Positions 10,870 through 20,636 of a DNA stretch of 64,000 nucleotides are shown in pieces. The DNA is taken from the NCBI GenBank assembly GCA_038380435.1, contig JAWZYU010000001.1:11946001-12010000 (forward strand), written 5' to 3'. The DNA is from Ryuthela nishihirai. Its lineage: Eukaryota; Arthropoda; Arachnida; Araneae; Heptathelidae. The position numbers and the translations under genes are program-made. Each line of letters begins with the position of its first letter. The first letter of the stretch is position 1. A model generated the notes under the pieces. That model was not told where the DNA came from. It worked only from the letters and a program-made list of their open reading frames with translations, and searched no databases.

Positions 10870-11268
10870 AACATTTATTATTATTATAATTATCACAAGA
10901 ATTGCGATCACTTTTTTTTTTCAAAATTGGGATAATAATAGATCTAGTAAAATCCTAAGGAACAACACCTTTATCATAAAAAATATATTATACCCATAAT
11001 TATACTGTACAAAGAAAACCATAAGGAAATGTATTTTAAATTAATATTTTTTTCATTTAACATAACAGGAAAGATCTGACAGCCGGTCACCAACTGGACT
11101 TGCAGACAATGCCAGTCACAGGTAGCCAATTACTGATCGACAGTATCAACCTTGGACCATACATAGGATAGACTGCACACTCTATGTTGCATTAATGAAC
11201 CAGTGTGAAGTAAGAGCTACGAGCCAAAATGAGTTGTGACATGACAAACCTGTGAATGGTGGTTTCCC

Positions 11269-11640
11269 CTCTGAGCCTGCCCTTTTTTTGCCCACAACGG
11301 ACTAAATGGCTATATCATAAGGACTCCGAGGACTAAGCGAAGGTCGGGGGGGAAGGGGACCCACTGGACAGCTGTTAGGAGACAGACGATAGTCTCCCGT
11401 CAAGTCATCCAGCGTGTTCGTTAACGTGCACAGGGTATTGTTCTCCCACTCACAGGGTTATAGCTCAATGTCCCAATAGACGGATGGCGGCCTTCCCAAG
11501 CCCATCAGTGTCCCTTACTGACCGAGGGTGGGGAGCTTTGCAGAGATAAATCACAACACTCTCCCAGCTGGGATTAGAACCTCGGAACTGCAGATTATAA
11601 GCCTGGCACACTGCCAACTGAGCCAGCCCACCCTCGAGGC
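11269..11640 (-). mobile_element. tRNA-derived SINE, family B, copy 1 (minus strand)
   Basis: It aligns along its length with 14790-15172. On the minus strand the head is tRNA-like: a GGCTCAGTTGGCAGTGTGCC-type A box near 11630, then a B-box-like GAGGTTCTAATCCCAG near 11580. The body contains the complement of GTGCACAGGGTAT and CATCCAGCGTGTTCGTTAAC, a block conserved between the copies. Confidence 0.75.
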
Positions 11641-11917
11641 AAAACTGTGGCTTTATTAGAGTACGCGTTCAGGCATATGCAAAAGATTTGCTTCTCCTTA
11701 CTCTTCCCATAACTTCCCATTACATTTATCAGCTGCGAAGTCAAAACTGTCTATTTCTTTTTTTTTTCTTTTTGCATTTTTTAATTTCACGAACATTTAC
11801 ATTTTCACTTAGCATTTGTCATTTCAGTCTATACATTAAACAATCCTCTGGTAATCAACTTAACTCACTTATTATTACCCCCTCATAAGCAATCCCCCCC
11901 ACCCCCTGCGATATTTT
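11641..11917. other. Spacer with T- and C-runs, no gene
   Basis: Pyrimidine-rich sequence containing a C-rich run near 11893-11907. The short hydrophobic frame at 11688-11888 follows the T-rich composition. Confidence 0.4.
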
Positions 11918-12009
11918 CTTGTTTAGGGAACAGTCTGTATAAATGGCAAAATGCTGGAAGGGGCGGCCTCCAGCATTTTGTCATTTATACAGACGGTTCC
12001 CTAAACAAG
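11918..12009. repeat. Near-perfect 40-bp inverted repeat (hairpin)
   Basis: The arms 11918-11957 and 11970-12009 match at 38 of 40 positions around a 12-nt loop. The right arm is the start of an RNase H coding fragment, so the left arm is an inverted copy of that coding segment. Confidence 0.9.
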
Positions 12010-12241
12010 CACATATCACAGCTACAATAGGCATCTTCATCCCTACCGTCAGCATGAACTAAGGATGGAAATGTAATCCAGAATTAAATATTATGGAAAT
12101 CGAAATTGCAACAATCAGACAAGTTAAGCTAGCACACATTAGAGACAATCATACAGGCATGATCATTATCAGAGACACGAAACCTGCACTGTTAAATCTA
12201 CAGAAAAATCCTGCCAAGATAAGCAGCAAAGCACGCACATA
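11974..12241 (+). pseudogene. RNase H domain fragment of a LINE
   Basis: The right hairpin arm reads HFVIYTDGSLNK, containing the TDGS block with the first catalytic Asp of type I RNase H. After a one-base shift the sequence continues ATIGIFIPTVSMN, a stop, then a segment with IMEIEIATIRQVKLAHIRD (second acidic block) and MIIIRDTKPALLNLQ (third block, normally DSK-AL). These three blocks in this order are the RNase H of I/Jockey-type LINEs. Nothing recognisable of RT is left beside it. Confidence 0.75.
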
Positions 12242-12810
12242 GAAATCTGTTAATGTAAATGCAGATTTTTTTTTTACCTAGATAAGTGCAATTATTTAAA
12301 TGTAACCTGAAATATCACAGAAAAATAACAAGACTGTTACAAAAGTATTGTAATACAGTCCTATCATGTAATGACGAAATCAGTTACTATTCAGAAAGTT
12401 TACCATTTAATCATTTAAGCGCTTTTTTGATCACGTGAGAGAAGTAAAGAAACAGATAAATACGTAATCGATGTGATTTTAAGAAATGACCATTTGCAGT
12501 CCCCCAAACTGATTTTAATATATTCAAAATGGTCGCCATAAAAAATATACAGATAAATATTAATATGCGAAAATGATTATCATTGTTACCTGTATCTGGC
12601 ATTATAACCTTCAGCAGACGCAACAAATTAAAATCTTAATTATTCAAAATTCTGAACAATGTAACTGAAAAACAATTAACGAGTTTAAAGGATATATTTC
12701 CTTACAAGCGTTAAGAGGAATTTGCGATTTGTAAGTGTTTTTTGCGCATATATTTATTGAGATTTGTTTCTAGATAGGTTTATTGTGTTCAACTTTATTG
12801 TGAATTAATT
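12242..12810. other. AT-rich spacer upstream of the orphan frame
   Basis: No repeat or coding frame I can support. It could hold the promoter of the frame at 12811, but I see no clear TATA box or initiator. Confidence 0.4.
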
Positions 12811-13458
12811 TTGTGTATGGGCATGATGCCGACTGCCGATGGTACGCGAAGAGCGTTTAATGTACGCCAACGCGCGTCAGATTTTTCAAGGAGGGGCAGG
12901 AAATGCCTCCGTAGAGGCTGGACCAGGATGAAGAAGTGTTGCCCTAGTTTATGTTGCTTTAGTTCCTGTTGCGAAGGGACTGTGGAGGGGAGAAATGAAC
13001 AAGGCCACACATCAGGAAGATCGACATTTTACATCCCCTCCACTATTGTTGACTGTGTATTGAGGCCCGAACGACTTAACATTCCACCTAAACTAGATTT
13101 CTCAGTCCCATTTCTCATTCCCTGCACCTTTCGGCTCCAACTACAGAACATCCCACATAAACCAAATGCCATAGACCGATTTGCAGAGGACGAAGAAGAT
13201 ATTCCTGAAACAGAAACAATATCTCAGAACATTTATACTACAGGATCATCCACTTCAACTGAATCAAATAACCCGAAATTCATTACAACAGAATCAGAGA
13301 ACAATGATGAAGAGGATAATGATGAAGAGGATAATGATGAAGAGGATGTCTTCAGAGATGTCGTCATCATGTGGGATGTGATGAAATTCACCTTCTCCGT
13401 TATATATCTTTTGATGGTCCTCTACAATGTAAAGGAATTCTTAGATGAAAAAAAATAA
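12811..13458 (+). CDS. Orphan 215-codon protein with acidic repeat and C-terminal membrane segment
   Basis: This is the longest uninterrupted frame in the window that does not belong to a recognised transposon. The N-terminal third is basic with a Cys cluster (KKCCPSLCCFSSCC, residues about 41-54), which could be lipidated. The middle is Ser/Thr/Glu-rich with NDEED repeated three times (residues about 165-180, encoded by a 15-bp tandem repeat). Residues about 192-207 (FTFSVIYLLMVLYNV) are hydrophobic enough for a tail anchor, followed by EFLDEKK. The start is the first ATG of the frame; another lies three codons on. An A-rich run follows within ten bases of the stop. It matches no family I know and could be a host gene, a retrocopy or an element-encoded frame. 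Confidence 0.45.
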   Translation: MCMGMMPTADGTRRAFNVRQRASDFSRRGRKCLRRGWTRMKKCCPSLCCFSSCCEGTVEGRNEQGHTSGRSTFYIPSTIVDCVLRPERLNIPPKLDFSVPFLIPCTFRLQLQNIPHKPNAIDRFAEDEEDIPETETISQNIYTTGSSTSTESNNPKFITTESENNDEEDNDEEDNDEEDVFRDVVIMWDVMKFTFSVIYLLMVLYNVKEFLDEKK

Positions 13459-13510
13459 TAGAATGATAATTCGAAAAAAAAGAAAAAAAAAAAAAAAAGA
13501 AAAAAAAATG
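13447..13510 (+). repeat. A-rich tail directly after the orphan frame
   Basis: About 60 bases are mostly A with scattered G, starting at the stop codon region. It resembles the remains of a poly(A) tail from reverse transcription, but could also be a simple A-rich repeat. Confidence 0.55.
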
Positions 13511-13643
13511 TCTCCCCCAAAAGCCACCCTCAGACGTCCTAGATCGTGGGAGACGGGCAACATCCATTATCTGTTGATTTCCTCAAAAGTTCCTTTTATC
13601 TTTAGGGAAAACCTCAGGTAATGGATGGCTAACATGAGGCTCT

Positions 13644-14410
13644 GGTACAACACATACACATTCACTCACTCGCTACATGCATTCACTCACTCGCTCACTA
13701 CATGCATTCACTCACTCGCTCACTACATGCATTCACTCACTCGCTCACTAGATGCATTCACTCACTCACTCACTCACTGCATGCATTCACTCGCTCGCTC
13801 ACTACATACATTCACTCGCTCGCTAACTACATGCATTCACTCGCTCGCTCGCTACGTGCATTCACTCGCTCACTACATGCATTCAATCGCTCACTACATG
13901 CATTCACTCGCTCACTACATGCATTCACTCACTCGCTCATTGCATGCATTCACTCACTCGCTCATTACATGCATTCACTCGCTCACTAGATGCATTCACT
14001 CACTCATTACATGTATCCACTCGCTCACTACATGCATTCACTCGCAGGCTGACTACATGCATTCACTCACACATTCACTACTAGCATTCACTCACACACT
14101 CACTACATGCATTCACTCACACACTCACTACATGCATTCACTCACACATTCACTACATGCATTCACTCACACACTCACTACATGCATTCACTCACACTCA
14201 CTATCTGCATTCACTCACACACTCACTACATGCATTCACTCATTCACTATACGTATTCACTCATTCACTATACGTATTCACTTATTCACCATATGCATTC
14301 ACCAATTCACTACATGCATTCACTCACTCACTACATGCATTCACTCACTCACTACATGCATTCACTCACTCACTACATGCATTCCCCCACTACATACACT
14401 CACTCATTCA
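13644..14410 (+). repeat. CACT-rich minisatellite, about 770 bp
   Basis: Units of roughly 17-29 bp built from ACTACATGCATTCACTCACT and CGCTC variants repeat over 30 times. The three overlapping long frames across it (for example 13625-14500) are translations of the repeat in all three frames and are not genes. Unit variants shift along the array (CGCT-rich left, CACACT-rich middle, CACTCACT right), suggesting local amplification waves. Confidence 0.95.
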
Positions 14411-14789
14411 GTTCATAAACTCTCACTTCTGCATACTCCGAAATACGTGCAACGGATGCATTTGCTCCTTTTTCCAATTGTTTCGTTCCTGGTTTTCTAG
14501 TTTCTGTTTCAGTTGTCCCAGCGGATAAGGAATCCCTCTCCTAATGCAACCTTATCATGGCGGGAGATAAAGATCCCTTCACTAAAGATTTATTTCTATA
14601 GTATCAAGATTTAAAAAAGCACTTAATTTTAAAATGAGACAAAAATTTGGATTTCTTTTGGCACCCAGAACACATCAAAAATTTCTGAATTGTGAAAAAA
14701 AAGATTTTAATTACAAAACGTTTGCATCATATTTTTGGTCTTTCGTACTTTCTTAGAGATGCATTTATATAAAAGTGAACGCTTGGGTT
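14411..14789. other. Spacer, no gene
   Basis: It contains a CAACCTTATCATGGCGGGAG stem-loop at 14546-14565 that resembles the 5' loop of the LINE leaders in this window, but no coding sequence next to it. Confidence 0.4.
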
Positions 14790-15172
14790 GTTGGGTTGTT
14801 TTACCTCTGAGCGGCACTTTTTTGCACACCATGGGCTAAATAGCCAGGTCACATGGACCCCGAAGGCTCAGAGAAGGTTGGGGGAGGGGACCCACTGGAA
14901 CAGCTGTTGGAAGACAGATGGTAGCCTCCCGTCAAGGCCATCCAGCGTGTTCTTTAACGTGCACAGGGTATGGCTCTCCCGCACACGGGCCACGGCTTAA
15001 CGTCCCATCCGACGGACGGCGGCCTTTCCAAGCCCATCGGTGTCCCCTACTGACCGTGGGCAGGGCGGGGAATTTTGCGGAGATGAATCTCAACGCTGAC
15101 CCAGCCTGGACTCGAACCTGGAAACTACAGATTACGAGCCTGGCGCGCTACCGACTGACCTACCCCCGCCCA
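14790..15172 (-). mobile_element. tRNA-derived SINE, family B, copy 2 (minus strand)
   Basis: On the minus strand it opens GGCGGGGGTAGGTCAGTCGG followed by TAGCGCGCC (A box), then CCAGGTTCGAGTCCAGGC (B box), which is a well-kept tRNA-like head. The body includes the complement of CATCCAGCGTGTTCTTTAAC and GACGGACGGCGGCC. It matches copy 1 closely and is better preserved. The plus-strand frames here are not conserved between copies. Confidence 0.85.
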
Positions 15173-15320
15173 AAAGTGAACGCATCTTATTCCTAATATT
15201 AGAATGAAAAACTCCGAAATTGATTCCGTATTCCATTACAACTCCTACATGTGACATAATGGAATATGTACTGTAGGTAGAAAATGTTCATATCATCAAT
15301 TAGAGGAGATCTTAATCGGC

Positions 15321-15378
15321 GGCCGGTAGCTCAGTGGTCCAAAGGTCAGGAGGTCGTGGGTTCGTATCCCACTCGGCT
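15321..15378 (+). mobile_element. Short tRNA-like SINE head
   Basis: GGTAGCTCAGTGGTCC is A-box-like and GTGGGTTCGTATCCCAC is a perfect T arm with a B box. The distance between them is too short for a tRNA with a normal anticodon arm (about 57 nt overall), so this is a decayed SINE head or tRNA pseudogene, not a working tRNA. Confidence 0.6.
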
Positions 15379-16029
15379 CAAGACAGTTTTGGCTCTAAAA
15401 CTGATCGACGTTAAATTCAGAGTGGTAACTTCCTTCATACTTATCAGTGATTATGCCATTTTCGTGTGCTATGATTTAGGAAATGATTTCCAGGTACTAC
15501 GAACTCCAATAAAGCCATTTACATTTTCTGATCAGTATATGACCTCTTACGTTTACTTTGAAAACAGTAAAAGTAGAGGTCAAATTTAAACTAAAGCCGC
15601 CGCGCGAGTCCATTTGACGGGCGATGCCACGCTAGAATTTCATTCCCTCGCCTTAGGATAAAATCATCCTTATTCATCAAGTAGGAAAACCCACTGTTCG
15701 TTTGGCTACTAATAATGCGAATAATACAATTATTACTCCCAGCCTCCACAATCTTTAATGGTAATAGTTGTTCAGTAGGTGTAATAAAATACCAACTCTT
15801 ATCTCGAGCATCACTTTGCCAAAATTTAATTTCCTTTTTTCTTATGGACTTCACAGACCACATTGAATATTTTATTCAGATACTGCAGCAAACAACTGAC
15901 ACTCTTTAAATCACCACTCGAATAACTTTAAATACGTTTAAACAGTTTACACCGATAGTAAATGCAATGCCCGTTGATCTAGTTAAAGTCCAGAATCATT
16001 TATAAATCCAGAAATAGTTTTAAACCTTC
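15379..16029. other. Spacer with an unrecognised minus-strand frame
   Basis: The only frame of note is 15591-15863 on the minus strand (90 codons). I see no known motif in it and no support from a repeat or splice signals, so I leave it uncalled. Confidence 0.35.
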
Positions 16030-16200
16030 TTGTGGCCGAGTGGTTAGCACGCTTGGCTATTGATCTAAGGGACCTGGGTTCGAGCCCCGGGTAAGACATG
16101 GATGTATGTGTCGTTTTTCTGATGATGTCCTGCCATCCTCTCAGACCTTCTCTGGCATATAAACTGACAGGCTCCTGTCAGACCTCTGTGGCAAGCAGCT
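16030..16200 (+). mobile_element. tRNA-derived SINE, family A, copy 2
   Basis: It has the best-kept head of this family: TGGCCGAGTGGTTAGCACGC, then GACCTGGGTTCGAGCCCCGG. The head resembles a Leu/Ser-type tRNA. The body shares GATGTCCTGCCATCCTCTCA and CTGACAGGCTCCTGTCAGAC with the other copies. The 3' end is slightly short, stopping after GCAAGCAGCT without the GAGGGGG tail. Confidence 0.85.
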
Positions 16201-16210
16201 TTTATGGCGG

Positions 16211-16794
16211 AGAACAGAACGCAAACTACTATATAGTGAATAGAGCATAATTTCAGTGTGATAGTTGCTCTTGACTAACATAGAGCTTTAAACTTAGGAC
16301 TACTGAAAAAAAAAAGATCTAGTATCAAGTCCTATTCCACTTTGAGTCTATTTCCGAATTTGTTCCGCACAGTGATTAATTGGGACTGAAAACTGTCTCG
16401 GTAAGCGAATCTAAGGTCGGCGAACAATGGGGCGTTTTTTTTTTAAATAAAATTATGTACAGTTTTATTATGTTACTATTATAATAATAAATAGATGGTG
16501 ATTTAATAAAGAACATGGAAAAAACGTTTTTCATTACTTTTTCTTTTGTCAAGAAAATATGTATGTTAAAATAAACATAACAATAAATTCCACTTTAATA
16601 AGTAAAGAGAAAAGATACATTTAAATAAAAAAAATGCCCATTTTTGGAAACTTACTCAAAAAAATCAACTTTTATAAACACAACTATCTGTTGCATTTTA
16701 ATAAAAAAAAAACTTGAAAATTATAGCAACAAAAAATGAATGAAAAAATTGATTTCTGTGGCAGCGTATTGCAGAAAACACCGCTCCGTCTATG
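16211..16794. other. AT-rich spacer, no gene
   Basis: Long A and T runs (16300-16320, 16434-16445). No repeat or coding signal I can support. Confidence 0.4.
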
Positions 16795-17285
16795 TAATCA
16801 CTTGATGAACAGTAAACAAATTTTGGATGCCTGATGTAGAGGGAAAAGATTCTTGACATTCTTCGGAAGATGTGGAGGAGAGAATCACGTTCTGATTAAA
16901 GAAGGAATCAGTTTTCGTCATCCCATTCTGGATAAACACATATGGCTCAATATGAGAGTAAATCTCTAATATAGGATTGATTGCTCTTCCATAATGAGAG
17001 TCATATGAAGACAATAATGATTCCAATTTCTGTGTTGATATTTGTTTTCAGATTTTGAGTGAATTCTTTTTTTAGCTTCTGTATATACAGGTTCTGACAC
17101 AACTTCTTCAAAGATTTCGAAGATTTCTTCTTCAAAGAGGTCTTCGCAATGAGACTGGAGCAGCTCCTAACATATTATCAACCTCAAGGCTGTGATTTTC
17201 TACAACCTTTGACACTTCTTCAGTTTCTTTTTGCTGTAGTTCAATTGGTTCGATTCCTTGAAAATCGAGCACAATTTAGGGCCAC
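16795..17285 (-). pseudogene. Decayed minus-strand coding trace, family unknown
   Basis: Read from 17285 downward, protein-like sequence continues through three frames: an acidic piece with IELQQKETEEVSKVVENHS, another with DLFEEEIFEIFEEVVSEPV, then the 78-codon frame 17026-16790 containing SLLSSYDSHYGRAINPILE. The composition is more even than in the AT-rich surroundings. Two frameshifts or small introns are needed to join the pieces. I recognise no domain. It may be a dead transposon protein or an old gene; equally, chance frames cannot be excluded. Confidence 0.3.
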
Positions 17286-17653
17286 AAATGTTTTAAATTG
17301 CAAAATGCAAAAGATTAAAATCATTGTAAATTGTTTAAGCAAATATTTCTCCTTTTCAAAATTTAACACCGAGTTTTCTAAAAATTGCATCATGTGCAAT
17401 GAATGTAATTAGAATAAATTGTCTTGATGAACAGTACCAAATTTCACTCGTTTGAACTGGGAAACAATATTTTCGCGTTCCTCGAAAAACGACGGTCAAG
17501 CAGATTTGACCGAGATATTTTTTAATGCGTTCCAAAAGAAAAAACATGGTAAAATTGAACGTCACAGAGAGGCGTAATACCTTGACTGGCCAATTTACCA
17601 TTGACCGTACTACCTTGCTTTTTCAGTTAATTTATGTAAAAGATCTACTACGC

Positions 17654-17812
17654 CAGTGATTCTCAACCTTTTATGCTTCACGTACCCCCTGGAAATATGT
17701 ATGTAACTGGCATTATCCTATAACTATAATCTTATCTATCTATACAAGGGGTACGCCAGTTACATACACATTTCCAGGGGGTATGTGAAGCATAAAAGGT
17801 TGAGAACCACTG
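17654..17812. mobile_element. Palindromic hAT-like MITE unit (head-to-head)
   Basis: It starts CAGTGATTCTCAACCTTTT and ends with the inverse, AAAAGGTTGAGAACCACTG, with about 70-bp arms, so it is a self-contained mini-element made from two inverted termini. It lies directly before the tandem array of the same terminus. Confidence 0.8.
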
Positions 17813-17825
17813 ATATATATGTTAT

Positions 17826-19090
17826 CAGTGGTACCCTTTTATAGATAGATAAAACTATAGTTTGGGAAATAAAATAAAACATATATATCAGTGGTTCTCA
17901 AACTTTTATGCTTCACGTACCCCCTGGAAGTGTGTATGTAACTGGAGTACCCCTTGTATAGATAGATAAGACTATAGTTATAGTATAACAATGGGAATGA
18001 AATAAAACATATATTTCAGTTGTTCTCAATCTTTTATGCTTCAAGTACCCCCTGGAAATGTGTATGTAACTGTCGTACCCCTTGTATAGATAGATAAAAC
18101 TATAGTTATAGTATAACAATGGGAATAAAATAAAACATATATCAGTGGTTCTCAACCTTTTATGCTTCACGTACCCCCTGGAAATATGTATGTAAGTGGC
18201 GTACCCCTTGTATAGATAGACAAAAACTATAGTTATAGTATAACAATGGGAATAAAATAAAACATATATATTAGTGGTTCTAAACCTTTTATGCTTCACG
18301 TGCCCCCTGGAAATGTGTATGTAACTGGCGTACCCTTTGTATAGATAGATAAGACTATAGTTATAGTATAACAATGGATATAAAATAAAACATAAATATC
18401 AGTGGTTCTCAACCTTTTATGCTTCACGTACCCCCTGGAAATGTGTATGTAACTGGCGTACCCCTTGTATAGATAGATAAAACTATAGTTATAGTATAAC
18501 AATGGGAATAGAATAAAACATATATATCAGTGGTTCTCAAGATTTTAGGCTTCACGTAACCCTTTGGAAATGTGTATGTAACTGGCGTACCCTTTGTATA
18601 GATAGATAAGACTATAGTTATAGTATAACAATGGATATAAAATAAAACATATATATTAGTGGTTCTAAACCTTTTATGCTTCACGTGCCCCCTGGAAATG
18701 TGTATGTAACTGGCGTACCCTTTGTATAGATAGATAAGACTATAGTTATAGTATAACAATGGATATAAAATAAAACATAAATATCAGTGGTTCTCAACCT
18801 TTTATGCTTCACGTACCCCCTGGAAATGTGTATGTAACTGGCGTACCCCTTGTATAGATAGATAAAAACTATAGTTATAGTATAACAATGGAAATAAAAT
18901 AAAACATAAATATCAGTGGTTCTCAACCTTTCATGCTTCACGTACCCCCTGGAAATATGTATGTAAGTGGCGTACCCCTTGTATAGATAGATAAAACTAT
19001 AGTTATAGTGTAGCAAGGTTATTTTTACTTTGTTACTATATCCAGCGACTTTTGAGCTCTCACGGCGTACCCCAAAAATATTTACCGCCA
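17826..19090 (+). repeat. Tandem array of about nine 128-bp hAT-terminus units
   Basis: Units begin at 17889, 18017, 18143, 18272, 18400, 18528, 18657, 18785 and 18914, a period of 126-129 bp, preceded by a truncated unit at about 17833. Each starts CAGTGGTTCTCAACCTTTTA and contains CCCCTGGAAATGTGTATGTA and ATAGATAGATAAAACTATAG. The last unit runs into the hAT-like right-hand segment (TTTGAGCTCTCACGGCGTAC). Minus-strand frames of up to 189 codons across the array are repeats of one translated unit. Confidence 0.95.
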
Positions 19091-19093
19091 AAA

Positions 19094-19228
19094 ATATTAC
19101 TGGCGTTGGGGATGCCTTGTCATCGAGGCGGCTCCCCCGGGGAGAGGCTTTCTCATTGCATTTAGAGATTGCTGACCCCCGCCACTTTCGCAAACTGCGA
19201 TGGATGGAGCGTGTAATTTTTGGCAGTG
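19094..19228 (+). pseudogene. U1 snRNA pseudogene, 3' truncated
   Basis: The stretch follows U1 spliceosomal RNA: a degraded 5' end (ATATTACTGGCGT for ATACTTACCTGGCGT), a stem-loop I-like CATCGAGGCGGCTCCCCCGG, GAGAGGCTTTCTCATTGCA, TTGCTGACCCC, and GTGTAATTTTTGGCAGTG with the Sm-binding AATTTTTGG at 19215-19223. The working RNA has about 164 nt and ends in stem-loop IV; that loop is missing here and hAT-like terminal sequence follows. Because the 5' splice-site-pairing end is altered, I call it a pseudogene. The match is from memory of the conserved U1 layout. Confidence 0.75.
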
Positions 19229-19256
19229 AAATTTTTTGGTGAGAACCCATATACTG
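19229..19256 (+). mobile_element. hAT-like right terminus closing the array
   Basis: GTGAGAACCCATATACTG resembles the right end of the copy at 7309-7546 (TTGAGAACCCCTACACTA). The U1 pseudogene therefore lies inside the outer termini of the repeat. Confidence 0.55.
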
Positions 19257-19683
19257 CGCAAACGAAGGTTGTTATTATCATTTTGCTACCTACTTTACTA
19301 GTAGTATTTAAGACTACTTCAATTATATTTGTCTTGTGTTTAAAAGCTTGATTATGAACGAGCAGACGATATTAGGCCAATGCTTCTAAAATCTTTTTAC
19401 GCGAATAAGATTGATGTAATTGGAAGAGAAAAAAAAATTAAATTCTGCAATTTTTTTTTCCATGACAACATCAGCAGTTTTCCATAACTCGTGTCAGAAT
19501 ATGTAACAAAATTATTGCTACAAAAACATATGTGCAAAAATATCCCCCTGCACCCAAACGGGAACACTAACTATGGAATTATTTTAATTAATATAAAACT
19601 GTTAAGCAAAATACATTTTTGAACACTTTTCCATACGGAGAGAGCACGTGCAACAATGAAGAACGTGACTGTGGTTCCAGGTG

Positions 19684-19885
19684 ACACTCGAGATATACCT
19701 CGGAGAGTAGTAGGTTAAATGAGAGTTCTGGTACAGTGAATGGGTCCAGAGAATTCTATGAAAAAAAAAACTTTTTTTCCACCTCACGCCATAACTTTTC
19801 CCACAGATTTTCATAGACTTCTCTAGAGCCATTTACTGTGCCAGAACTTTCATTTATGCTACTACTTCGGATACTCCTTCGAACG
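19684..19885. mobile_element. Imperfect foldback (MITE-like), about 200 bp
   Basis: The left arm (GAGAGTTCTGGTACAGTGAA, 19719-19738) is the complement of the right arm (ACTGTGCCAGAACTTTCATT), and pairing continues outward through GTAGTAG and inward to TCTATGAAAA. The arms are about 80 bp with roughly 15 percent mismatch. A minus-strand frame through it is not a gene. Confidence 0.7.
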
Positions 19886-20636
19886 CTGAATCAACTTAAA
19901 AAAGGGAAAGGATATTCAGTGGTTAATTTTGGGAGAATTAGTGTGAAGCCGATATTGAAATATATTTTACTTTGTGCACGTTAGTCTAAGAAATGTTTTA
20001 TTGGTCTTTGGGTATTTGTAGTAAAAAGTGTGCTCTTTTGGACACTTTCAGTTTGTGCTAAAAGCGGTGAAGAGTTTCGGATGATTAATGGTAAGAAAAG
20101 TCATGGTTTCAAGTAAACTAGCAATTTAGGTGTATCGCAGAGAAATCTGCATGGTTAACTAGTAATAGAAATGTGCATGGTCTAGTAATTGTGATAATCA
20201 GGATCACTTTATAGGGATAGATAGCATATTGGTGTTTTGTGTAAATAGTTAAGAAATTGTGATTTATGTAGCTTTTATTGCGCTACTTATTAAATCGATT
20301 CATTTATAATTGCCTATTTATTTTTTGAATTTATGCTCGGTTAAATATTATTCATATACAGCCAGAAATTGTAATTAAATTTGACAATATTGTCACGACC
20401 AATAAACGTGCGACAATGACTTGTGACAGGTGTATCATGAACGCTTGCCTATTCTTAGCGTGACGATTTACGTTATTAACTGTTTAGAACGAGGATGCTT
20501 TGAAATAGAAAGAATTGCGAAAGAAAGCAAAAAGATAAAGTGCATTAGTAAAAGGAAGAAGGAGATAGCGTATAAAAATTAGTGTTGTGTAATGGTAGGG
20601 CCTATATATGGTAAAGGCCTGTAAATGGTAAGGACT
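19886..20636. other. Spacer before LINE copy B, no gene
   Basis: AT-rich. A GTAAATGGTAAGG-type word is repeated two to three times at 20592-20645, right at the LINE 5' end. Confidence 0.4.

Larger units (their letters stand above)
10301..11265. other. AT-rich spacer with short repeats, no gene
   Basis: It holds a small inverted repeat (10444-10480) and a 36-bp tandem duplication (10798-10869). The 64-codon frame at 10640-10834 is hydrophobic because of T-rich sequence and runs into the duplication, so I do not call it a gene. Confidence 0.5.

Noticed and set aside
13644..14410. CRISPR-like array
   Set aside because: Units are degenerate tandem words without unique spacers, in animal DNA with no cas genes.
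13625..14528. Four overlapping long frames rich in His, Ser, Thr and Leu
   Set aside because: They are translations of the CACT-rich minisatellite in different frames and have no independent support.
15321..15378. Functional tRNA gene
   Set aside because: The T arm is perfect but the unit is about 57 nt and has no proper anticodon arm or acceptor pairing.
16030..16102. Functional Leu/Ser-type tRNA gene
   Set aside because: The same tRNA-like head is attached to the same 100-bp body in four places, which makes it a SINE.
17913..19250. Minus-strand frames with repeated YIHISRGYVKHKRLRTTD
   Set aside because: They are one 128-bp repeat unit translated several times; the unit is a hAT-type terminus.
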